DNA of 14,943 nucleotides. Origin: Bacteroidales bacterium UBA6340 (lineage in GTDB: Bacteria; Bacteroidota; Bacteroidia; Bacteroidales; Paludibacteraceae). The stretch spans positions 1 through 14,943 of the forward strand of contig DJSG01000007.1 in NCBI GenBank assembly GCA_002440265.1. Direction: 5' to 3'. Under the pieces are notes generated by a model, which did not search any database, was not told the DNA's origin, and saw only the letters and a list, made by a program, of their open reading frames with translations. Of this stretch, positions 1-5,800 are shown piece after piece. Position 1 is the first letter of the stretch, and each line of letters begins with the position of its first letter. The translations under genes and the position numbers were made by a program.

Positions 1-89
1 CTTTTACCGGACAGCAATAATACCTAATGACCTTATTTTGACATACTGAGACAATCTACGCAGTGTATTATATAAAATTCTGCCAATCC

Positions 90-120
90 TTGCAAATCCC
101 ATTTTTTGGCACTATCTTTG
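90..120 (+). promoter_or_regulatory. Promoter of the PIN toxin-antitoxin-like operon
   Basis: TTG at 90-92 is followed, after 20 bp, by TATCTTTG at 113-120. This matches the Bacteroidetes primary-sigma consensus (TTG at -33, TAnnTTTG at -7). Transcription would begin near 127, leaving an AT-rich leader of about 38 nt before the ATG at 165. A 6 bp inverted repeat, TGCCAA (81-86) and TTGGCA (106-111), brackets the -33 element and is placed where an autoregulatory antitoxin could bind. The operator role is inference. Confidence 0.75.
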
Positions 121-164
121 CAGTCCAATAAATAAATAAACAAATAACTAATAACTTTATAGTT

Positions 165-359
165 ATGGCAACAAAGAAGAAAAGTCCCGAACAACTTCAT
201 CGGGAGCAACTTGGGAAAGAGAGTATGGAACTTGTACTTAAACGCAGTGGGGTTCCTAAAAGTAAAATAGTTGAGAATGCCATGCACGCATTTTTTGTTA
301 GGAATATAGATCTTCTGACTCCGGAAGAGCGTCGTAAGTACGCCAGTGTAATCTTATGA
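165..359 (+). CDS. Small basic protein, putative antitoxin of a PIN-domain toxin
   Basis: This encodes 64 residues beginning MATKKKSPEQLHREQ, lysine/arginine-rich at the N-terminus and predicted by eye to be mostly helical. A turn around GVPKSK (about residues 29-34) is followed by a helix and a C-terminal stretch with LTPEERRKY. I cannot assign a named family; it could be a ribbon-helix-helix or short helix-turn-helix DNA binder, but no diagnostic motif is certain. The antitoxin role is inferred from context: it is the first gene after a good promoter, and its stop codon overlaps the start of a PIN-domain gene (ATGA, 356-359), the usual layout of type II toxin-antitoxin pairs. The ATG at 165 is the only reasonable start. 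A short inverted repeat in the promoter would suit autoregulation. Confidence 0.7.
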   Translation: MATKKKSPEQLHREQLGKESMELVLKRSGVPKSKIVENAMHAFFVRNIDLLTPEERRKYASVIL

Positions 360-796
360 ACTCCGCGAACAAGAAATTCAGACGTATTTATATTGACACA
401 AATGTGTTGGTAGGTTATTTCCGTAATGTAAAGGCTGATGTCTTGGCTATGGAGTATATGTTCAAGTTGCGTGACTATGAGTTGTACACATCTACACTGG
501 CTATTTCACAGACCATTTCAACATTGCAAGGAAAACGGAAAGACAAAGCCTACCGACAAGAGATTATTGATTTTATCAAACGATTAACTCATAAGGTAAA
601 ACTCATCGGGTTTGCTTCAGGGGATATTGATGAGGCTCTTGCTATGGATAACATCGATTTGGAAGATAATATACAATTTGTGTTAGGACAAAAGATGAGT
701 TGTTATACCTATGTTACTAACAATATAAAGGATTTCCGATATAACACGGTTGCTGTAGTAGAACCAGCGTATATACGTAGTATCACAAGTATCTAA
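356..796 (+). CDS. PIN-domain protein, putative VapC-like ribonuclease toxin
   Basis: This 146-residue protein has the length of single-domain PIN toxins. The N-terminal motif YIDTNVLVGYF places the first metal-binding Asp at D14. A second acidic centre, DLED (101-104), gives the usual D104, and the C-terminal YVTNNIKDF (119-127) matches the last PIN strand and loop. PIN toxins cleave RNA using Mg2+ or Mn2+ held by three or four acidic residues. Two usual positions are changed: the mid-protein Glu of the SxxxxxE helix is Q52, and the Asp of T-x-D is N123, with D126 close by. From memory, TxN-type endings recur in Bacteroidetes PIN proteins, so this need not mean loss of activity. The gene starts inside the stop codon of the preceding small gene, so the two are probably translationally coupled. 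PIN fold is confident; toxin function is inferred from the pairing. Confidence 0.85.
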   Translation: MNSANKKFRRIYIDTNVLVGYFRNVKADVLAMEYMFKLRDYELYTSTLAISQTISTLQGKRKDKAYRQEIIDFIKRLTHKVKLIGFASGDIDEALAMDNIDLEDNIQFVLGQKMSCYTYVTNNIKDFRYNTVAVVEPAYIRSITSI

Positions 797-806
797 CGGT
801 TTGGTT

Positions 807-928
807 ATGATGAATCCTGTGCAGATAGAATTACAGAATGCTTACAAATGAGACGCATTGTACTTGACACAAATTGTTTGATACCTACCGAGGCTGCCAC
901 ACGGCAGCCTCGTCTCATTTGTTCGTAA
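807..928 (+). pseudogene. Truncated second PIN operon (antitoxin tail plus toxin start)
   Basis: A 14-codon open frame (807-851, ending IELQNAYK) overlaps by ATGA an ATG at 848. The frame from 848 begins MRRIVLDTNCLI, a clear PIN-domain N-terminus with its first catalytic Asp. After about 12 PIN-like codons the frame enters a GC-rich hairpin and stops at 926-928, giving only 26 codons. The layout copies that of the intact pair just upstream, so this reads as the remains of a second, different PIN operon with the antitoxin body and nearly all of the toxin lost. The start resembles the COG1569-type PIN family rather than the intact neighbour, so it is not a recent copy of it. No second half is visible downstream. 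Confidence 0.65.
844..922. repeat. Compound inverted repeat over the PIN remnant
   Basis: The inner stem is CGAGGCTGCC (889-898) pairing with GGCAGCCTCG (903-912) around a 4 nt loop. The outer arms are ACAAATGAGACG (844-855) and CGTCTCATTTGT (911-922), a perfect 12 bp inverted repeat. The right outer arm continues directly from the inner stem, while on the left 33 nt of PIN coding sequence separate the arms. The inner hairpin may also act as a terminator, although the downstream T-tract is poor. Confidence 0.8.
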
Positions 929-1061
929 AGACTATGTTGAGGTTGCGAATTATACCTGCGATAAATAGGTAGTTGCACAATGGTCGTAAAACAGATACAA
1001 TATGCATAATATGCTTATTACAAATTTGTTATAGACATATTTTATTAGACGTGCATATCAT

Positions 1062-1109
1062 AAAACTCTGCTAAAGTTGGCAAAAAACAGCACTTTTAGC
1101 AGAGTTTTT
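1062..1109. terminator. Hairpin, probably a bidirectional intrinsic terminator
   Basis: AAAACTCTGCTAAA (1062-1075) pairs perfectly with TTTAGCAGAGTTTT (1095-1108), a 14 bp stem with a 19 nt loop. The A-rich left end and T-rich right end (T at 1105-1109) would give a U-tract in either direction. It is the first good terminator candidate after the PIN genes. Confidence 0.6.
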
Positions 1110-1408
1110 CATTTGGTGCATTGGGTCTTTTTATCCACATTGGTATTACTTATCTAGACAAAAATGCACGTCCACAACACTTTTATCCGGATAATTTGCA
1201 TATATCCCTGTTCTGTGTACCCTTTCCAGCGAAGCGATGTAACAGTTTTACGCTGTTTTGTCAGAACTATTCACCGACAACAGCCATAAAAGCGTCCATA
1301 CTACCCTATCATAATACCATCATCAATGTTCCTTTATATTGTATTTCTTCCGTCTTTTCGGGTGAGACAGGCTTTTCTCAAACCAAGTAGTACCCCTTTC
1401 CACCTTAA

Positions 1409-1502
1409 TCGTCCACGAAACAACAAAATACCAACTCGTGGACAAATAAGTACACTCTATTCGTCCACGACACACAAAAAACACCAACTCATGGACAAAT
1501 AA
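1409..1502. repeat. Two copies of a 41-42 bp hairpin repeat, 52 bp period
   Basis: Copy 1 (1409-1449) and copy 2 (1461-1502) both begin TCGTCCACGA and end ACTCRTGGACAAATAA, with an A/C-rich centre. They are separated by 11 bp. Within each copy GTCCACGA and TCRTGGAC form an 8 bp inverted repeat, perfect in copy 1 and with one mismatch in copy 2. There are only two copies and the inter-copy sequence is short, so this is not a CRISPR array. The function is unknown. Confidence 0.8.
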
Positions 1503-1557
1503 ACAATAATACAAGTCACATACAGACTCGCGAAAGAAATAGAATCTATCGCCATTA

Positions 1558-1603
1558 TTGGTAATACTTTACCAACAAAAACGCAAAAACTATTGTATCT
1601 TTG
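1558..1603 (+). promoter_or_regulatory. Orphan promoter-like motif with adjacent palindrome
   Basis: TATCTTTG (1596-1603) followed by GCAG matches the Bacteroidetes -7 element, but no TTG lies at the right distance upstream. Just upstream is TTGGTAA-TACT-TTACCAA (1558-1575), a perfect 7 bp inverted repeat that looks like an operator. No gene follows on the plus strand: transcription would enter the 3' end of the DUF2147 gene in antisense. It may be the leftover promoter of a lost gene. Confidence 0.35.
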
Positions 1604-1628
1604 CAGCGTGATTTGAAGTTGCAATCTA

Positions 1629-2066
1629 CTACCTGCGGAGCCATGTCTGGCTGCGTCCGAGGATACCTGCCTTGTCAAGGGAGCCGCGGAGGACAAGGTT
1701 GCCCTGCTTGTCAAGGTAAATTTTACCGTAGTAGAACTTGCCATTATTCGGGTCAAGGACGTGCCCGCCACGAAGTTCTCCGTCATGCAGTTTCATATCA
1801 CGAATGATGGTAAGCCCCTCAAAAGGTTTGCGATAGTCTTCGCCTTTGCACTGTGTACATAGGAGAAGTTCGGGGTCATCGGACTGATATAGCATAGTGG
1901 TGATTTTGCCGTAATAGAGGTGGTTGTCAGCCTGATAGATAGTAACTATCGCCCATTGTTCGCCGGTGGCGTCATCTACAGTGACCCACTCGCCAAGAAT
2001 GGGAGTTTGAGCAGAAATACCGGCACTGAATAGTGCTGCTATGGCATAGAATAGAAACCTTTTCAT
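1629..2066 (-). CDS. DUF2147-family secreted protein
   Basis: This is a 145-residue protein (counting from MKRFLF) with a typical signal peptide ending near GISA-Q, so it is exported, probably to the periplasm. The mature part follows the DUF2147 pattern: ILGEW near the start, then DDATGEQW, a YYGKI strand, a CTQC pair (about C70 and C73), KPFEGLTI, GGHVLDPNNGKFYYGKI, LRGSL and a closing GRSQTW. The family is a small beta-rich fold, common in Bacteroidetes and Proteobacteria, with no established activity. An in-frame ATG at 2078 would add four residues (MTIA). I prefer 2066 because it leaves a normal signal peptide and about 20 nt of leader after the promoter. It is transcribed alone, divergently from rdgB. 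Confidence 0.88.
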   Translation of the reverse strand: MKRFLFYAIAALFSAGISAQTPILGEWVTVDDATGEQWAIVTIYQADNHLYYGKITTMLYQSDDPELLLCTQCKGEDYRKPFEGLTIIRDMKLHDGELRGGHVLDPNNGKFYYGKIYLDKQGNLVLRGSLDKAGILGRSQTWLRR

Positions 2067-2090
2067 TGCAATTGTCATCGTTTACGGCTG

Positions 2091-2123
2091 CAAAAGTACG
2101 AAAAAAAGTCGGAATATACACAA
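2091..2123 (-). promoter_or_regulatory. Promoter of the DUF2147 gene
   Basis: On the minus strand TACTTTTG (2091-2098) fits TAnnTTTG and is followed by CAG. TTG lies 22 bp further upstream (2121-2123), slightly longer than usual. The leader would be about 10-25 nt depending on the start codon. It lies back to back with the rdgB promoter, with 15 bp between the two. Confidence 0.6.
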
Positions 2124-2138
2124 TTTGAAGCCTTATAT

Positions 2139-2169
2139 TTTGATAATTGCATGGAAACAAGTAACTTTG
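2139..2169 (+). promoter_or_regulatory. Promoter of the rdgB-porZ operon
   Basis: TTTG (2139-2142), 19 bp, then TAACTTTG (2162-2169) and GCAG give a near-perfect Bacteroidetes promoter. The start would be near 2176, about 20 nt before the rdgB ATG at 2195. Confidence 0.75.
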
Positions 2170-2194
2170 CAGGTTATAATGCGTGTAATGTGAT

Positions 2195-2833
2195 ATGAGA
2201 TTAGTGTTTGCATCCAATAATGCACATAAGTTGAAAGAGGTGCGTGAGATATTGTGCAGCCCCATAGAAAATGCGGGGGAGGACGAAGTGTGCAGAATAG
2301 TTATTCTGAGTATGAAAGAGATTGGTTTTGAACACGATATAGAGGAGACAGGAGCAACCTTGGAGGAGAACTCGGCAATAAAAGCACATGCCGTGTGGCA
2401 ATTCGTGAGCAAAAGCAAAGATATAGACGGAGTGTTTGCCGATGATACGGGTTTGGAGATAGCCGCTCTGAACGGTGCCCCGGGAGTCTATACCGCCCGT
2501 TGGGCAGGAGAGCCTGCAAACGATGCAAACAACAGGAAGAAAGCCCTACACGAGTTGACCGGTATCGTAAACCGCACAGCACGATTTCGCACGGTGGTGA
2601 CACTGATTATGGGCGGTAAGGAAGAGCAGGTGGAAGGCATTGTCAACGGACGTATAGCAGAGCAAGAAAGCGGTAATGGCGGCTTCGGGTATGACCCGCT
2701 GTTTATTCCGGAGGGATACAAACAGACTTTTGCGTGCCTGACAGAGGCAGAAAAGAACAGTATCAGCCATCGCGGACGTGCCATGAGAGCATTGCTGAAA
2801 CGACTAAATGATTTAACAGAAGAAAAGAAATAA
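2195..2833 (+). CDS. rdgB: XTP/dITP diphosphatase (non-canonical purine NTP pyrophosphatase, RdgB/HAM1 family)
   Basis: This is a 212-residue cytosolic enzyme that hydrolyses dITP, XTP and ITP to monophosphates and pyrophosphate, keeping deaminated purines out of DNA and RNA. Family landmarks are all present: FASNNAHKLKE at the N-terminus (5-15) for nucleotide binding, ETGATLEENS (51-60), FADDTGLEI (81-89) with the catalytic Asp, GAPGVYTARWAG (94-105), GGFGYDPLF (162-170) and SHRGRAM (191-197). Compared with typical members there seem to be about ten extra residues around 21-34 (CSPIENAGEDEV), between the first helix and the next strand. The ATG at 2195 follows a strong promoter. Its stop is two bases before the porZ start, so the two genes form an operon. 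Confidence 0.95.
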   Translation: MRLVFASNNAHKLKEVREILCSPIENAGEDEVCRIVILSMKEIGFEHDIEETGATLEENSAIKAHAVWQFVSKSKDIDGVFADDTGLEIAALNGAPGVYTARWAGEPANDANNRKKALHELTGIVNRTARFRTVVTLIMGGKEEQVEGIVNGRIAEQESGNGGFGYDPLFIPEGYKQTFACLTEAEKNSISHRGRAMRALLKRLNDLTEEKK

Positions 2834-2835
2834 GT

Positions 2836-5800
2836 ATGAGACGACTGATTGTTTCGATAATAATATGCCTGACAGCATGTGTAAATATACCGGTGAATGC
2901 CGCTCAGAGCCAATGGGAGACGCACTTTGCATATAACAGCGTGGAGCAGATTGCGGTGGGTACAGACGAGACTTTTGCATTGGCAAACGGAGCGATATTC
3001 TCTGTGGGTAAAGTGACAGAAACTTTGACGAAGTACGACAGCAGTGATGGTTTGCATGGCAGAGAAATAGCATACATTGCCTACGATACAGCACGTGAAC
3101 AACTGTTGATCATGTACACCGATGGCAAAGTAGACATTATGCACAACAAACGGGTACGCTATATCTCCGACTTGTACAACAAACGCATGATGGCATCCAA
3201 ACGATGTAACAATGTGACAATTGTGGGCAACAAAGCATACCTGTCAATGGAGTTCGGTATATTGCTGTTTGACTTGGAACGATATGAGTTCAAAGACACC
3301 TATTACATCGGCAGAAACGGAGCAGAAGTGCAAGTGCTGGACGTAATGCTATATAGGGATAGTATCTATGCCAAGACAAAGGACAAGTACTATTGTGCGG
3401 CGTTGAAAGACAAGTTGGTGGACTACCATTACTGGCACGAACGCAGTTCGGTGAACGTGCCATTCGACACAAACAAAGGCAAGAATGTGACCGATAGGAA
3501 TGGTGATATATGGAAAGCAGCGGGTACCAACGGGGTGTATCGGAAATCTCTGACCGGTGAAGAAACATACTACCTACCGGAAGGTCCGCAAGTGAATGTA
3601 CCCTATTGGATGACTGTGGACAGGGGAAGATTGTATGTGGTGCAAGGTGGTCGCTGGGCCTCGCAATACGGCAGAGCAGGGCATGTGATGATATATGAGG
3701 AGAAACATTGGACAAACATCACCCAATCGGATATCCGTGCCAAGACAGGCAAACCTGCATTGGACTTTATGAATGTGGCAGTGGACCCGAATGACGCAGA
3801 CCATTTCTTTGTAACCAGTTACGGTACAGGGTTGTATGAGTTCCGAGGAACAGAAGTGGTTAAGCACTATACGACGGCAAATAGTATCCTCGCCGCAGCA
3901 GCACCGAGTAACCCTGACTATTATACACGTGTAGAAAGGGCAGCATACGACAAAGCGGGCAGACTATGGGTGTCTGTAGCGGGTGTTACAGACACACTTT
4001 TAGTGGCAATCTTACCAACTGGAGAACAAAGAGGATTACCCGTGTATAAAAACGATGGCTCACTATGGGAAATATCTACCCCAGGTGGTCTCATAGCGGA
4101 TAATTATCGGGAACATTGCAAATGGATTATGGCATGCAGAGCAGGCACCACCGTGGCAATGGTAGACGACAATGGGACACCGTTTGACGCAGACGATGAC
4201 AAGACCCTTCTTCGTTCTGAGTGGTACGACCAAGACAACCAACCGATAGCACCGGAATTTCTATATAGTATGGCGCAGGCGGATAACGGGGATATATGGG
4301 TAGGCAGTAACATCGGTCCTATAATCATAGACCACGACGCAGATTATCTCACCTCGCCCAAATGCAGAAGATTGCGCATCACTATGCCTGATGGTTCGTA
4401 CTTGTTAGAAAGTGAGCAAGTGAATGCATTTGCATTTGATAAGAAAAAACGAATTTGGATAGGCACACAGACTGCAGGAGTATATGTAATAAATGACGCT
4501 GCCACCGAGGTTGTGGCGCACTACACGAGCAACGATACACCCATGCCAAGCAATACTGTGCTGTCGTTGGCTTACGATGATAAAAATGATTTGATTTACA
4601 TCGGTACAGGAGGAGGTATTGTGTCGTGCAAGTTGAGTCCGGACACAAGCACGAATACATTAGTGGATACGGATGAAGACAATTGGACCTATGGAACTAT
4701 GCATCAGTGGCGTGCGCACATGGCGTATGGCACAATGGACAAAGTGGAAATTATGGGGCAAAAGGTATATGCCCTCTCCAATGGAGCATTGTTTTCTGTG
4801 GACAAACAGAGTGAAGAAATCGAATACTACAACCGGCTAACGGGTTTGAATGGCTCCGTAATAGATAATATCTGCTACAACCCTACATTGCACAATATGC
4901 TCATCACATATCAGGACGGACAATTGGACATAATGAGCAGCAACGGAACAATTCATAATATCTCCGACCTCTATTTGAAATCAATCAGCGGCTCTAAGCG
5001 AGTGAACGACATCCTGATGAAGGACAATAAAGCATACTTGGCAATGGACTTTGGCATTATTGCATTGAATATGCAAAAGTTGGAGGTAGAAGACACATAC
5101 TATATCGGCAACGACGCCGCAGAGATAAAAGTCTCTTTTCTGACAGCGTTGGGCGACAGCATCTATGCCATAGCAGAAGATTCCTTGTTTTCTGCCAATT
5201 TGAAAGACAACTTGGTGGACTATGTACAATGGCACAAGTCGTCTTTGCCACAAGGGAAACCTGTCGTCGGTATGGAAACTTTCGCAAATAAAGTATGTAT
5301 CGTTAAGAACGACAGCATTTTATACGCTTTGGGAGATGGGACTTGGAGCAAGCATCCGTTGCATGTTGCCCTGCGGGGTATTCGTATATCAGACGGGCGT
5401 TTATTCGCATTGCCGAATAGTTGGCGAGCCGTGATGGAGGTGACAGAAGACCTCACCGCACAGCCCGTGGTGGACTATGGGTTTGCGTATGACATTGCCT
5501 GCGATGGCAATACGTTCTGGCTCGGCACTCAGGCGCACGGTTTGGTACGTATCAATGCAAGCACCCAAGAGTTCCATCCCGACGGACCTATCAGTAATAT
5601 GCCATACCGTTTGCGTTTCTTTGGCGACAGACTATACGTGTTGCCAGGAGGTCGATGGGCTTCGCAAAGCAATAGGTTTGGTGTGGTAATGTATTATGAG
5701 AATGGTCAGTGGAACAACATCACAAACGGTGAACTGACAACTATGGCCAATCACGCATTATACGATATTATGAATGTGGCGCAGGACCCAAATGATAACG

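Larger units (their letters stand above)
929..1595. other. Gene-free AT-rich intergenic stretch
   Basis: I see no supported gene on either strand. Open frames here start from TTG or lie across repeats and show no family motifs. The stretch holds the hairpin at 1062-1108 and the paired hairpin repeats at 1409-1502. It also has a 10 bp palindrome, ACAAATTTGT (1020-1029), of unknown meaning. With the PIN genes it forms an AT-rich block that differs by eye from the GC-richer genes after 8500. Confidence 0.6.

Noticed and set aside
1121..1390. 89-codon plus-strand frame in the intergenic region
   Set aside because: It starts at TTG, has no ribosome-binding context or recognisable motif, and follows directly on a terminator hairpin.
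1409..1502. CRISPR array
   Set aside because: Only two copies with an 11 bp separation, and no cas genes in the window.
1323..1514. Minus-strand frame of 63 codons crossing the hairpin repeats
   Set aside because: Its apparent internal similarity comes only from the two DNA repeat copies; no protein signature is present.
2195..2401. Minus-strand frames across the start of rdgB
   Set aside because: They overlap a gene with all RdgB motifs and show no family signature.
2869..2880. Lipobox (LTAC) in the PorZ-like protein
   Set aside because: The hydrophobic stretch before it is short, the residues after the Cys are atypical for Bacteroidetes surface lipoproteins, and a normal signal-peptidase I site (NAA) follows; PorZ is not known as a lipoprotein.
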